This document shows, in pieces, positions 43,696-56,341 of a stretch of 64,000 bases of DNA. A model generated the notes under the pieces. It ran no database searches. It was not told the DNA's origin and saw only the letters and a program-made list of their open reading frames with translations. The stretch's first letter is position 1. Each line of letters opens with the position of its first letter. The position numbers and the translations under genes were made by a program. The stretch comes from Dama dama. Its lineage: Eukaryota; Chordata; Mammalia; Artiodactyla; Cervidae. The stretch covers positions 14,340,001-14,404,000 of the forward strand of contig NC_083681.1 of the NCBI RefSeq assembly GCF_033118175.1, given 5' to 3'.

Positions 43696-44749
43696 AAGTG
43701 ACCACTCAAATAATCCTATTTTAGGGATATTTATTATTTTTCTATATCAATTAACTAATAAAATTGAATTCAATTTAATAAATAAACAGGAGGGACTGTG
43801 AGGTCATATTTCCCATATGCAACACTTAAAAAAAAAAAAAAGCTTTTAATGTATATATAATTATTCTTATCTTGCAAAGGAAGCAGCAGAGGCTCAACAA
43901 TATTAGTTAACTCATTTGAAAACATACATCTCTTGTGGGAAGAGGCAAATCCATGTGATGTCAAATTCTATACTTTTCCACTCTGCTTTGTTGCTTCATA
44001 TTTTGATAGCATAACTAAGAAACCCTACCCATCATCAATTTACATAGAGAAATTGAGTATGATTCAAAAAGGAAATTAAATCTGATAATATCCTAAAATA
44101 CAATTATTTTATTTCTCAATCTTAAAATTTAAGTGATCCACTATAAATGATATTACTACTAATAATACTCTACCATACATTGATAGAACTCTATTCTCTT
44201 CTGAGTTGTTCATTAATAAATGCATAACATAGCTTTTCTGAAATTATGTTTAATCAGCTATTTCTAAGATTCTTTAATACACTAAAGAGAGTACAAAGTT
44301 AATAGAAATAAAATGGATTTTCAAGGGAGATATGAAAATAGTTAAAGTCACTGATTTAGAAAGACAATTGTGTGTTAAAATGCTCCACAGAAGGTTAGGA
44401 ATAGCTGCCTTTGTATATACATGTCAAGAAGGCAAGGAATCAAAAGATAAATGATACTAGGAGGAAAATTCAGATCAATAAACCTGGAATTAAAAAAAAA
44501 TTAAGAAGCCAATTTAAAAATGGATTTCAGAGTAAATAGGAATCAAATGATTTATACAAACTAGGTTAATGTGTCTGTATTTGTTCTTATTTCCAGTGAA
44601 GAAGAAAGCAAGGAATAGCACAGATAGAGCTCACGTATAAAATAAAATAAACAAACAAAAGGACAGAAAGAGAATCCTGTGTAAGTACAAACAGCTTTAG
44701 TAAGTCAGGGTGTCAAAATGTTAATTTTCACTTGCTCTTTGAGCACAGG
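43696..44749. other. Unassigned AT-rich DNA
   Basis: Includes an A run at about 43828-43841. No other feature supported. Confidence 0.5.
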
Positions 44750-45392
44750 TGTTCCAAGTCCAAGCTCACACTGCCACATAACAGGTCAGTAGCTGGAGAG
44801 ACAAGGTGTTGGGGCAAGGAATAGTGACTTTATTCAGACAGCCAGGAGATCAAATGCTCGTGTCCCAAAGAACCATTTTACCCAAGTTAGAATTCAGGTT
44901 TATTTTATACTAAAAGGGAAGAGAGGTGTGTCCGGTTTTTGCAGACTTTTTGATGCAGGAATCCTATTTCAACTGTCCATGTAAGTCGTTATTCAGAAGG
45001 AAATGGTAACCCATTCCAGTACTCTTGCCTGGAGAATCCCATGGACAGAGGAGCCTGGCAGGCTACAGTCCATGGAGTTGCAAAAAGTCAGACATGACTG
45101 ACTGACTTCACTTTCACTTTCATGTAAGTCTGGTACCAATGTTCCTATAACCCTTCAATGAGCCCATGGTTATTTTCTTTTCTGAAACTTTTTATTAAAG
45201 TATGAATGGAAAAGTACTATACTTTTAAAAGTCAGAGCCTTGAAAATGGACTATCATACATATTTCAGGCTACAGGCAACATTCTTTTACAAAAGTGCAA
45301 AGTTAGTAAGACTAAGCACAGGTAGCAGAGCTTAAAGGCTACGGTAAAGGAAGAAATCCAATATGGAGTCAGGTTTGCTCTTCTCTGTTACA
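44750..45392 (-). mobile_element. ERV LTR (family A), antisense, split by a SINE
   Basis: On the minus strand it begins 'tgtaacagagaagagcaaac', has AATAAAGTCACTATTCCTTG (reversed near 44817-44836), and ends '...acttggaaca'. Start, polyadenylation region and end all correspond to the plus-strand LTR at 9960-10834. Flanks cagg/caag (44746-44749, 45393-45396) match at three of four bases. A BovA-type SINE (44988-45120) is inserted within it. Confidence 0.65.
44988..45120 (+). mobile_element. BovA-type SINE (5'-truncated) with 10-bp target duplication
   Basis: Sense SINE body from 'aaatggtaacccattccagt' to 'gacttcactttcactttc', without the tRNA-like head. The perfect repeat 'catgtaagtc' at 44978-44987 and 45121-45130 flanks it. 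Confidence 0.92.
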
Positions 45393-45552
45393 CAAGTACT
45401 TCTTTATTTCACTTATACCATTAAATGGCCACGCCTCTATTACTCATTAGAAATTGTGGGTTCCTTGTTTTGTATGGAATTTTAAGCTAATTTGAGAATT
45501 TCCTTTACAGTGAGGCTGATACTGAATTTGCACTTAATTACTTCTGTATTTG

Positions 45553-45751
45553 AGTTTCCCATGTGGCTCAGCAGTAAAGAACCTGCTTCCCAATGCAGGA
45601 GATGTGGGTTTGATTCCTGGGTTGGGAAGATCCTCTAGAGAAGGAAATGGAAACCCACTCCGGTACTCTTGCCTGGAAAATCCCATGGACAGAGGAGCCT
45701 GGCAGGCTATAGTCCATGGGGTTTCACAGAGTCAGACACGACTAAGCAACT
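45553..45751 (+). mobile_element. Bov-tA SINE
   Basis: Head 'gtttcccatgtggctcagca', centre 'gtttgattcctgggttggga', tail 'cagagtcagacacgactaag'. No clear target duplication seen. Confidence 0.92.
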
Positions 45752-45777
45752 GGTACAAGCAGAAGCTTCCCTATATA

Positions 45778-46114
45778 TGCTACGGTCTGAATGTGCATGC
45801 TCCAATTCACATGTTGAAGCCTGATTGCCAGTATGATGGCATTTGAAGGGAGGCCTTTGGGAGTGATTAAGTAATGAGGATGGGGCCTTTATAAAAGAGA
45901 CCCAAGAGAGATCTCTCACACCTGCTGCTATGTGAAGTTACAGCAAAAGGTTGGTGGCTATGAGCCAGGAGGTGAGTCCTCAGCAGACACTGAACATATC
46001 TGCATCTTGACCTTAGATGTCACAGCTTCTGAAATTGTGAGAAATAAATTTCTGTTGCTTATAAATCATGCAGCCTGTAGTATTTTGTTATAACAGCTTG
46101 AAGAGTCTAAAACA
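45778..46114 (+). mobile_element. MLT1-type LTR (ERVL-MaLR)
   Basis: A 337-bp LTR with TG...CA ends showing the MLT1 order: 'caattcacatgttgaagcct', 'gatggcatttgaagggaggc', 'gaggatggggcctttataaa', 'ctatgtgaagttacagcaaa', 'gaaattgtgagaaataaatt', 'tagtattttgttataacagc'. Flanks atata/atgta could be a decayed 5-bp duplication. This is an old solo LTR. Confidence 0.85.
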
Positions 46115-46926
46115 ATGTATTTCTTGACATGGGACATTCTATAATTTTAAAAATAAGTAGCGATTTATTATATTTTCTTAGATAACCCCTATTTAATTGA
46201 TCTCTTTTCTTGTCCTCAAAAATGATTTATTTAGTGTATGTTCAAGTGATATTTACTTTGGTTGTCTTCTAATGGCATATCTTTGATAAACATACTCTTA
46301 TTGATACTGAAAAATATCTCAAATGACATGATCTCTTCATTGCTACCTAAGATACTATACCAATTATAACAGATGTTCCTTGACATCTTAAGAAAAGAAA
46401 GTCCTTTTGCTTTCCCCCATCCCTTTATTCTACTTCACAGTGAAGACCTATGCTAATGTTATTGCTCAGTTTCTAAAATATGCTTCAGAATTTTTTTTTT
46501 TTCAGGTATGAAACCTCATGGAAATAATTTGCTCTAACTGCTTGTTTCTATCCTCTAGCATCTTTTCAGTTCATCTGGGGAAGTTTGACCTCTCCTTTAA
46601 CAAGTACAGTAAAGTCAGAGACTCATGTTTGAATATTGGGTTAACTTTTTCTTATTTCTCTGGTATGAGAGTTCTGTAGTTTGATTTGTGACCACAATCT
46701 TCAAAATTTTAATGCCATCTTATATATATATATATACCTACATTATTTAACTTTCTTTTCAGTGACTTTGCTGGGATAGAAGTATTAGAGATGAAGTAAG
46801 TGTCAGGTATTTCTGAATTTCATGGCCCAGTGCTATGAAAAAATGACATTTTAATTCAGCATTATCATTAGTCTCAACTTTTACCATCCTCAATGGAGTA
46901 CTAAATGATAGAATTAAAGTCAAGGA
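46115..46926. other. Unassigned AT-rich DNA
   Basis: Contains a T run at about 46491-46502 and a TA run at about 46722-46737. No gene. Confidence 0.5.
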
Positions 46927-47144
46927 GGGTTTCCCTGGTGGCTTAGATGGTAAAGAATCTGCCTGCAATGCGGGGGACCTGGGTTCCAACCCTGGGTCAG
47001 GAAGAACCCCTGGAGAAGAGCATGGTAACCCACTCCACTACTCTCGCCTAGAGAATCCCATGGACAGAGGAGCCTGGAAGGCTGCAGTACCTGGGGTCGC
47101 AAAGAGTCAGGCACAACTGAAGCAGCTAAACAGAAGCAGCAGCA
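46927..47144 (+). mobile_element. Bov-tA SINE
   Basis: Head 'gggtttccctggtggcttag', centre 'acctgggttccaaccctggg', tail 'gcaaagagtcaggcacaact' and an AGC-rich 3' tail. Confidence 0.92.
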
Positions 47145-48463
47145 ATGCCAAAAGAAGACATGATAGAATCAGGATTTTTAATATAGAGAAGAAGTAACAT
47201 CCTCAATTGTTTATAAGAAAGATCTGAGAAAAAGAGTTCTTTCAGCCTAAATTTCTACCCAGGAGCCAAAAAAATAGGTATCAGGATACCTAAGTGAGTG
47301 TAAATCAGAAATGCCAACATAGGCAAAATTTCCATAAGTTGGAAGATAATAGAATGTTTCCTATAATTCTTAAATTTCTTCTCAATCCTAAGAATGTAAA
47401 AGATTCGAAAGATCAGAGCAAGGGATGATTTATAAAAAGATTTTTTTGGACAAAGAAGTTGTTACAGTTAGAGACCCACACTATATTCCAGTCAACCTCA
47501 CTGCAACTTTGGAGAAAAAAAATGTTGTCTTCTAACTCTAGTCATTAATGAAGAGCTCAAGGTAGATTCCTAGAGATCCATTATTTAACCAGTAGTTGGG
47601 ATACACACAGGACTGGTGTCTACCTCACAGAAGCTGTGGAGCTAACTCTTGAACAGATTATGATTCTCAGAAAGTGCAACAGAGAGAAGTAGACAGGAGA
47701 TTTCAGCAATGGATAGGCTTACTCTTCCTGGGTTCACTGGGGTAAAGGGTACCTCAGTGTTCCATGGCAACATGAGAGTCAAAGTTAATGTGAGATCAGG
47801 AGCCCAAAGAACAACAAATCAGGTTACTAAGTTACCAGTTCAAATAAAAATGCTGCAATGCTTTAGCTCTCCTCTCTCTCCCCTGCTTTAACACAGACCA
47901 GGTCTAAAATAATATTTATAAATAGTGGAGGTAAGAGTTTGGGGATCAACCACTATCCTCAGTTTAGGCTTATAGGCTGTGAAAGATCCAATGCTAAATA
48001 AAGTTGAGATTTAGACTATATACTAAAATTTTATAATATATGATACATAATTTATCTTGTAAATCTATTGAAGATATATTTGTGATTTAAAGTATATCAA
48101 GGCCTTTCTATTTCCTAAAAATAAACATCAAAGAGTCTGGCAAAAGACACTGAATACCCCACTGAATTAACTTTAAAGGAATAGTAGAATAAACAGATAC
48201 AATTGCATTATCGTTATAAGACTTACAGCCTGGTTATTTAACAAGCCAGTTATACTTATGTACTAGCAAACATAGAAAGCATTATTTCATTTGTGTTTCA
48301 CACTAGTCCTATGTTATATTTTACAAAGGAGAAACTAAAATCAAACATGACGATCCGGTTTTCCTAGGACACTAAACAGCTGAACTGGAATCAGAGGTCA
48401 GGCAAATTTTAATATGAACTCTGTACTTTGTCCTATAGAGAATCATAACTTTCTAACAATTCC
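47145..48463. other. Unassigned intergenic DNA
   Basis: Nothing recognised; a 60-codon frame at 47709 has no motif. Confidence 0.5.
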
Positions 48464-49470
48464 AACCTGCCCCTCGAGAAATCTGTATGCAGGTCAGGAA
48501 GCAACAGTTAGTACTGGACATGGAGCAACAGACTGGTTCCAAATAGGAAAAGGAGTAGGTCAAGGCTGTATATTGTCACCCTGCTTATTTAACTTATATG
48601 CAGAGTACATCATGAGAAATGATGGGCTGACTGAAGCACAAGCTGGAATCAAGATTTCTGAGAGAAATATCAATAATTTCAAACATGCAGATGACACCAC
48701 CCTTATGGCAGAAAGTGAAGAAAAACTTAAGAGCCTTTTGATGAAAGTGAAAGAGGAGAGTGAAAAAGTTAACTTAAAGCTCAACATTCAGAAAACGAAG
48801 ATCATGGCGTCAGGTCCCATCACTCCATGGCAATTAGATACAGAAACAGTGGAAAGAGTGGCAGACTTTTTTTTTTTTTTTTTTTGCTCCAAAATTACTG
48901 CAGATGCTGACTGCAGCCATGAAATTAAAAGACACTTATTCATTGGAAGAAAAGTTATGACCAAACTAGATAGCATGTTAAAAAGCAGAGACATTACTTT
49001 GCCAATAAAGGTCCGTCTAGTAAAGGCTATGGTTTTTCCAGTAGTCATGTATGGATGTTAGAGTTGGACTATAAAGAAAGCTGAGCACAGAAGAATTCAT
49101 GCTTTGGACTGTGGTGTTGGAGAAGACTCTTGAGAGTCCCTTGGACTGCAAGGAGATCCAACCAGTCCATCCAAAAGGAAACCAGTCCTGAATATTCATT
49201 GGAAGGACTGATGTTGAAGCTGAAACTCCAACACTTTGGCGAAGAGCTGACTCATTTGAAAAAGCCCTGATGCTGGGAAAGATTGAAGGCAGGAGGAAAG
49301 GGGGACGACAGAGGATGAGATGGTTGGATGGTATCACCAACTCAATGGACATGAGTTTGAGTAAACTCTGGGTGTTGGTGATGGACAGGGAGGCCTGGTG
49401 TGGTGCAGTCCATGGGGTTGCAAAGAGTCGGACAGACTGAGCAACTGAAATGAACTTAACTGAACTGAAC
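48464..49470 (+). mobile_element. BovB LINE, RT-to-3' end fragment
   Basis: Sense BovB from about 'cctgcccctcgagaaatctg' to 'actgaacttaactgaactga'. The frame at 48414-49061 reads through much of the RT (GKGVGQGCILSPCLFNLYAE; the catalytic box appears as HADD, with H where Y is usual). It includes a 19-T run at 48867-48885 read as phenylalanines, then ends at a stop just after VVMYGC. It is 5'-truncated near the same point as the copy at 38608. Non-functional: only the C-terminal third remains. Confidence 0.93.
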
Positions 49471-49805
49471 AACCCTAAAGCTGGAATGGTTATCCCATGA
49501 AGCAGAGTTTGCTATAACCAGAGAAAATTCAATGAAATATCAATGATAATGCAGATAGTTTCTTATATGTTAAGCTCTAACAGGAATTTTATTCATTTTG
49601 ACAATTTAGTCAAAGTTAAAGGAAATAATTTGTAAGGAAGACAGTATTTCAGAGCACAAACTGTCTTTGACTATGTATATAATTATCACACAATAAAATA
49701 CTAAGGGGAAACTGTATAAGATAAATATATTTCACAGATATTATATGCTCAATTTATTATCATTTTTCAAGTAGTAACTAATGAAACTTTTAGAAATGAA
49801 TAAAT
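49471..49805. other. Unassigned AT-rich DNA
   Basis: No feature seen. Confidence 0.5.
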
Positions 49806-50183
49806 AGCCCCAGTTTCCCTGGCACCGCCCACCAGTGGGGCAGCACCCAGGGGACATGGGATCCCCTAGGGCAGATAGCTGGCCATACCAGAATTCAGCA
49901 CTGTCTACCAGCAGCTGGTTGCTTATGCACAAGGCAAAGCCTGGCAGCTGACCAATGTGCCCTGAGTAGTTGGGCCCACCACAATAGAGAAGCCTCTGAA
50001 GGTCAAGTAGGGGGCAACCTTAAATCATGTAGCTCTGGAGACCAGAAAAAAAGTGTACTACTGGATCTTATAGGAGCAATATAAAACCCCAGAAGCACTA
50101 AGAGAAGCAGAGAAAAGCAACTTACTCAATAAAGAGTTATAGGTAATGATCATAAAGATGCTCAGAAAACTCAGAATAAAAAT

Positions 50184-50216
50184 GTTAGATAATATAAAGG
50201 GTTAGATAATATAAAG
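50184..50216. repeat. 17-bp tandem duplication
   Basis: 'gttagataatataaagg' at 50184-50200 is followed directly by 'gttagataatataaag' at 50201-50216. Confidence 0.85.
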
Positions 50217-50256
50217 AAGAACCAAAGAGAGCTGAAGAAGACAATAACTGAAACAA

Positions 50257-50279
50257 ACACACACACACACACACACACC
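50257..50279. repeat. (AC)n microsatellite
   Basis: About eleven AC units within the old L1 5' region. Confidence 0.95.
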
Positions 50280-50410
50280 AAAAAAACACTAGAGGAAACA
50301 CAAGTAGATTAAATGATATAGAAGAATGGATCAGTGAACCAAAAGAGTAATAGAAATCACCCAAGCTGAATAGATAAAAGAATTTTTCAAAAAATAAGCA
50401 TAATTTAAGA

Positions 50411-50938
50411 AACATCTGCCAAAGAAGACATACAGATGGCCAGTCAATATGTGGAAAGATGCTCAACATCACTCATTATTAGAGAAATGTAAATCAAAAT
50501 TACAATGAGTTATCACTTCACACCAACCAAAATAGCCATCATCAAAGAACTTACAAACAATAAATGCTAGAGAGGATGTGGAGAAAAGGGAACACTGTTG
50601 CACTGTTGATGGGAATGCAAATTGATACAGCCCAATTCAAAAAGACACATGTACCCCAGTGTTCATTGCAGCACTGTTCACAATCACCAGGACATGGAAG
50701 CAATGTACATATCCATCAACAGATGAATGGATAAAGAAGATTCAGTAATATATACAATAGAATATTACTTAGCTATGAAAAGGAATGGGTTTGAGTAAGT
50801 TGTAGTAAAGTGGATGAACCTAGAGCCTGTTATACAAAATGAAGTAATATAATTAGGACTATTTTCATTGTTGTATGGCAGAAACCAACACAACATTGCA
50901 AAACAATTATCTCCCATTAAAAATTAAATTAAAAAAAA
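50411..50938 (+). mobile_element. L1 3' end inserted in an older L1
   Basis: ORF2 C-terminal text (gacatacagatggccagtca; gatgctcaacatcactcatt; atgaatggataaagaag) leads to a short 3' UTR (caacattgcaaaacaattat) and an A-rich tail at 50920-50938. The host text continues from 'aatttaaga' (left) to 'gagacctctggg' (right). An internal deletion near 50630 removes part of the ORF2 end. Confidence 0.75.
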
Positions 50939-51625
50939 GAGACCTCTGGGAAAGCATCAAACATACTGTCATTCACATGATAGAGGTGAGAGAAGGGGAA
51001 GACCAATAGAAAGGTCAGAAAACTCATATAAGGCTATAATAGCTGAAAATGTCCCTAATTTGAGAAAGTATAAAGACATCCAGCTCCAGGGAGTACAGAG
51101 GCCCAAATAAGATCAACACACCAGGGTATACTTTAATTAAAATGGCAAAAATTAAAAATAAAGGGAGTATACAAAAAATAGAAAGTGAAAAACAACTAGT
51201 TATGTATTAATTGCAAAACATACATAGACATGTGTAGGCTAAAGAGTATGCCACTAAACAACTACTGGGTCACTGAAGAAATCAAGGAGGAAATCAAAAG
51301 ATACCTGGATGTATTTGAAAACAAAACCACAAACATCCAAAATCTATTGTACACAGATCTGAGATAAATTTATAAAATACAAGCCCACCACAGAAAATGA
51401 CAAAAAAGTCTCAAATGAACAACCAAATCTTACACCTGAAAAAATTAGAATAACAAACAAAACCCAAAGTTAGTAGAGGGAAATGAAATGATAGGAGTAG
51501 AAATTAATGAAAGATTAAAAAGTAAATATAAAAGTCCAATGAAAATAGGAGCTGGTTATTAAAAAGGTAAACAAAATTGATAAGTTGATAGGTAGACTAA
51601 TCTGGAAACAAAAAGATAGGGGTCA

Positions 51626-52576
51626 TTATACTTTATGCCTTTTCAGTCAAGGTGGGTCTCAGAAGGTGGTATAGGTCCCATATTAGCAGCCAACATACGT
51701 ACCTGGAGGATGCATTTATCAACAGTAAAGGGAACTTGGAGGATCCTAGACAACTTCAATATTTCATTGTTTTTAATTGGTGAAAAAGTCTTAATTAAAG
51801 TTGTAGTAGGCTCCTACTTTTCTATTTAAACAATAGCATTTCTGCACTGAATTTCTAAGCACTACAGAGCATGACTGTTGCACAGATCTCATTGGAGAAA
51901 TAAGGATATGTTTCTTTTTTTAAATATTTTAAGGACAGTTTAAGAATCATCTTCTTAACTTGTGACTTTTCTTGAAACTCAACTTCATTTCCAAATAAAA
52001 ATATAAAGATAAGATTCAAAGCATAACTAGTTAAACACGCTTGCTGCAATCAAGTAAAATCATCTTTATTATTCAGTTTCTGGTTATTTTCAGAATATGT
52101 GCAGAAGACTGCATTTACAATCAAGGTTTAAAAATAAATAAAAAATTAAAAATGTATGAAGTAAATTATTTAATAAGTATTATTCAGAAAACACAAATAT
52201 TCATTTTCAGAAAAAATCAAGAAGTGATATCAAGAAATGTGTTATTGTTCTTTTTTACTATGAAACTAAAAATAAGTGGGAAATATTAAATGTTTTCATA
52301 TAAATTATTATTAAGCATATCAATGACCTACCAAATTCATATCTTACTTTATATATTTCTTAATTGAATTCAAAGATCATAAACAAAGGGTCTCATATCC
52401 AGTTTTTGCTTTTAAAAATCTGACAATCAAAGGAAGTATGGGCTGGACTTTAAAAAATTCCAAAAATAAATTCTGATTTTTTTTTTAAAAGCAGGGGGAA
52501 ATTTTTTCTACTTAAAGAGATGGTAATAATTTTAGAGATAAAGAAAACTGCAGATTACTGAAAATTTTTCATTATT
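51626..52576. other. Unassigned AT-rich DNA
   Basis: No supportable feature. Confidence 0.5.
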
Positions 52577-53545
52577 CATGAACTCATTCAACTAATAATC
52601 ACTGACAATATGCAGTAGGCCAGGCATTTTGCTAAGCTTAGGTATTTGCAAATGATAGCATCAACAAAAATCTCTACCCTTGAAGAACTTACATTTTCTT
52701 TGTGGAAAAAAAGAAACTATATACTAAATAAATAAAATGTGCTAGATGGTGAGAAAAGCTCAAAGAACAATGAAGCAAAAGAGAAGTATGGAGAATGGAG
52801 GAAAGAAAGGCACATTTTCGTAGTGTGGCCAGGGTGGACTTTACTAAAAAGGTGATAGAAATAAATACTTGAAGAAGTTGAGACAAGTCATGCATTTCTG
52901 TGGAGGGAGACCTTTCCAAGCACAGGGCAGATTTGAAGGTAGCAATATGCCTACCATGTTCTCAGAGCAGAAGGAAGCTGGTGTGGCTGAAGTCGAATGG
53001 GCAGAGGAGGGGTAGGATGCCGGCCTGCAAGAGAGTGAAGACAGTGCAATGAAGGACATTGTAAGGACTATCTTTAATTAGCAACGGGAGCTACTTGGTG
53101 GTTTTGAACAGGAGATTAATAAGATATGACATATGTGTTCACATAATTACTGTGGCCATTAAGTGGAGAACAGCAGCAAAGTTGTAAGATCAACCAGCTA
53201 GAAACTTCTAGCAATAATCTAAGAAAGTGGGTTTGAGCAATAGAGATGGTGAACAGCGGTTTGATTCTGGATATAGTCTTAAACAAGTGTCAATAGAATC
53301 TGCCCATTTTAATGGAGTGTGATAAAAACAGAGGAGTCAAGAAAGACTCCCATATTTGGACTTGAGTAGCCAGAAGATTAGAATTGCCATATACTGACAT
53401 GGGAAAAATAGGATGAGCAGGCTTGGTGGGAGGGGAGAATAAAACTTCCATTTTGGATGCAGTAGGTGTGAGATGCATATTAGAATTTCAGACAGAGTTG
53501 TCAAAAAGGTAGTTAGATATTTAAATCTGGAAATCAGAACTCTGG
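52577..53545 (-). mobile_element. L2 LINE, about 1 kb (antisense)
   Basis: Antisense L2 followed over nearly 1 kb: 'actcattcaactaataatca', 'gcagtaggccaggcattttg', 'ctacccttgaagaacttaca', 'tgtggccagggtggacttta', 'agctggtgtggctgaagtcg', 'gtggttttgaacaggagatt', 'ggaggagtcaagaaagactcc'-like text near 53332, and 'gtgagatgcatattagaatt'. Length and collinearity make this a firm call despite divergence. Confidence 0.8.
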
Positions 53546-56058
53546 AAACATTCTTTTAAATTCCATTCAACAATAGTTTTCACTTTTGGATATCTATAAA
53601 CACCAATATAATATTGAAGTTTAATTCTTCAAAACCATTTCCTCAAGAATCCATAACATTATGATCTAGGAGTATTGCTTTTGCTAATACAACTGGATGA
53701 AAATAAACAAAGGTATAGCTTTGGCAGGATCAATTTGTATCAGAGGTCTTACATACTTTCTAACCATTTAATTGTGAGTTAAAACAGAATAGCACCAACA
53801 GTAAGGTAGCGTGCATTCAAAGGACTTTTTGTTTTTACAGTATCTTAAACTGAGAATTCTTCTTCTCAAATATGTGAGAATAATGTTTTCTTATTATTAA
53901 TAATGTTGTATATGAAGAGATGTGCACAGTATATTGATGATTAAAACAGGCTATACAATATTGTTTTGGACATGATATATTTTTGTTAAAATATGTATTA
54001 TGAATGTGTGTGTGTTCACTAGGAAGATGAATTAATATTTCCCTACTATCTTAGAGTTGCATCACTTTTAAGAATTATCCCAAGGCCAGGAGAGTGAAAG
54101 TTATTTAAGTGCCTTTTCAAGGAGAACAACTGAACAACATCATCAGACACATCTCTACAGTACTTACTATAAGGCTGCCATCTGGAATCACCTTACTACC
54201 CCAACTTGCTATAAAAACAAAAAGTTAGAAATCTGAGTGTCACCATGGCCTTCTAATGAGCTGTGAGGAGGGCTCCAAGAGATTACTCATGGGTACACAG
54301 AATCCTGCCAGGAAAAGTGAGTGGTGGGTCATTACCAGGGTGAAGCTCTTTTGACTTTGAATTTGCTGCTCTATCCTCTGACAAAAAGAAAAACAGCAAG
54401 CAGCCGCCAGCCTGGTAGATCAATCTAGCTGTGATGCTGCTAGAGCCAGCCTGACATTCACAGCTGGATCTCGGTGTTCTCTGCTGAACTTGAATAATAT
54501 CACAGAACATCAGTATCACACAGGGCTACTCTGTAATGGTAATGGAACAAGAGTAAGACAACTTCATAGTCTTATCTGAATACAGAGAAACTTCAACATT
54601 GTTCAGGCTACATAAATAACTGAATATCATGGCTAATATGAAAAAGAATTTATTCTTTGCCAATTATAGCATTGGCATCTAGTCTTCCCTACTTCTTGAT
54701 AAGATTTGTTATGACATCAAATCTTACAATTACCTCTTTTTTCTGACAGCATATAATCCAGAGTAAAGCTCAAATTTTTAAACCCTTCACAAAATCACCT
54801 AACAGTGGCCCAAATAAAATAGTGTAATACAGTCTCACCTAGACTGCCACAATTCCCCATGATGTACATTTTCCTTTGCTATCATGAACAATAGACCAAC
54901 TTGTTCAATTACAGGTGTATCTCTGGTGGTCTTTGACTGCAGAGCATGTGTAACTCTGAGTATATATGAATTAACAAAAGAAAAATCTGGAGACCAGTGG
55001 TAAAGAAAGAGGGAACAATACGGCATTCTTCACTGCTCTGATTTAGCAATGATGCTTTAGTTCCCTACAGCAAATGGAGAGGTATCTCGGCTCTGTCTAC
55101 ACTGAAAATATCTGACACAAGCGGGCTTATTATGGAGACAAAGAAGCCAAGAAGTTTAGAGAGAGTAATCTGTGCCAACAAAGGAGGCTTGGGGGAACAC
55201 AATACAATGTACCTATCAAGTTAAGGGAACTGGGTAGTGGGAAGGGCCCTAAAAAATGGACATAAGAGCCCCATGAGAGAGCCAAAAGCTAGATGCTTAG
55301 ATACATAGCAGGAATCTAAAGTAAAGGCAGAATGTGATAGAAAGAGTAAATAGAATACTTCCCCTATACTTCTCCATGCTTTTTCTCTGCAGTCCATGCC
55401 ACTCTAGAGGAATAACAGGAGTGAAAGAATTCAGAAAAGTAAATAAAATGAAAACCTCTATCCAAGTATAGGTTTCTTGTTTCAAAATCCAAGCATAAGC
55501 ATACAGTACAGTAAAAGAATTCAAATAGTTAAAAGGGTGAAGGCTTGACAATTGACTAGACCGCAGTGGAGTTCACTTAGGTAACTAGAAAACATAGCCT
55601 TGTCCAAAATGTCATTAAAGATTGGAAAGAAATATTCAATAGAAAATAAGTGAAAAATAGAGGCAAGGATAGAAGAAAAACAGCTATGTTTCTACCTCAC
55701 TCAGCTGAGACTGTTTGATAAATTAGTCCTACAAAGCAGAAAAATAGATCTAATTTTATGTAACTAAGAGTTCAGTTGTTTTGCATTCCCTTTCCTTTTA
55801 GCCTCTCTGTAACTTTTGCAACATTTTTCTAGACTAAACACTTATTTGTATTTTAATAAATATTAAAACTTAGTAACTTTTTAAAAGCAAAAATTTTTAG
55901 CAAAATAATGAAAGTATGATATTGTAGTAAATAAGAGGTTTTCTTTTTGAAGATGGTTAGTACAATAGGCACTGAAGTCTATAATAGATGATATAGTGAG
56001 TTCTCCTGTCAGCCTCAGTCAAACCCTGTGTCTTCGCTTTATTTTTCTAATACCTTGA
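53546..56058. other. Unassigned intergenic DNA
   Basis: No gene recognised. About 54240-54520 is GC-richer than its surroundings and repeat-free to my eye; it could be conserved non-coding DNA, but nothing in the sequence proves function. Confidence 0.45.
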
Positions 56059-56288
56059 TTGTGCATGCGTCCTAAGTTGTTTCAGTAGTGTCCAACTCTT
56101 TGAGATCCTATAGACTGTAGCCTGGCAGGCTCCACTGTCCATGGGTATTCTCAAGGTAAGGATACAAGAGTGGGTTGCATTGCCTTCCTCTAGGGGATCT
56201 TCCTAACCCAGGGATTGAGCCCTCATCTCCTATATCTCCTGTATTTGTAGTCAGGTTCTTTACCACTAATGCCACCTGTGAAGTCCAG
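56059..56288 (-). mobile_element. Bov-tA SINE (antisense) with 8-bp target duplication
   Basis: Reversed: tail (tttcagtagtgtccaactct) first, head (ctttaccactaatgccacct) last. 'taccttga' at 56051-56058 and 56289-56296 flanks it. Confidence 0.92.
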
Positions 56289-56341
56289 TACCTTGACAAA
56301 CGTACCTAATTTATCACTTCCAGAGTTTTCTTTCTTGTTTT

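Larger units (their letters stand above)
49806..51625 (+). mobile_element. Old L1 (L1MA-like): 5' UTR, ORF1 and partial ORF2
   Basis: 5' UTR text (ccaccagtggggcagcaccc; caccacaatagagaagcctc) leads to ORF1-region text (gatgatatagaagaatgg-like near 50316; 'gacctctgggaaagcatcaa' at 50941). Then an ORF2 piece follows from about 51190 (ccactaaacaactactgggt; ctggttattaaaaaggtaaa). Large parts of ORF1 end and ORF2 start are missing. A younger L1 3' end is inserted at 50411-50938. Confidence 0.75.

Noticed and set aside
48414..49061. A 215-codon frame that looks like a gene
   Set aside because: From about 48464 it is the BovB reverse-transcriptase C-terminal region, 5'-truncated and containing a poly-T expansion; it is a transposon relic.
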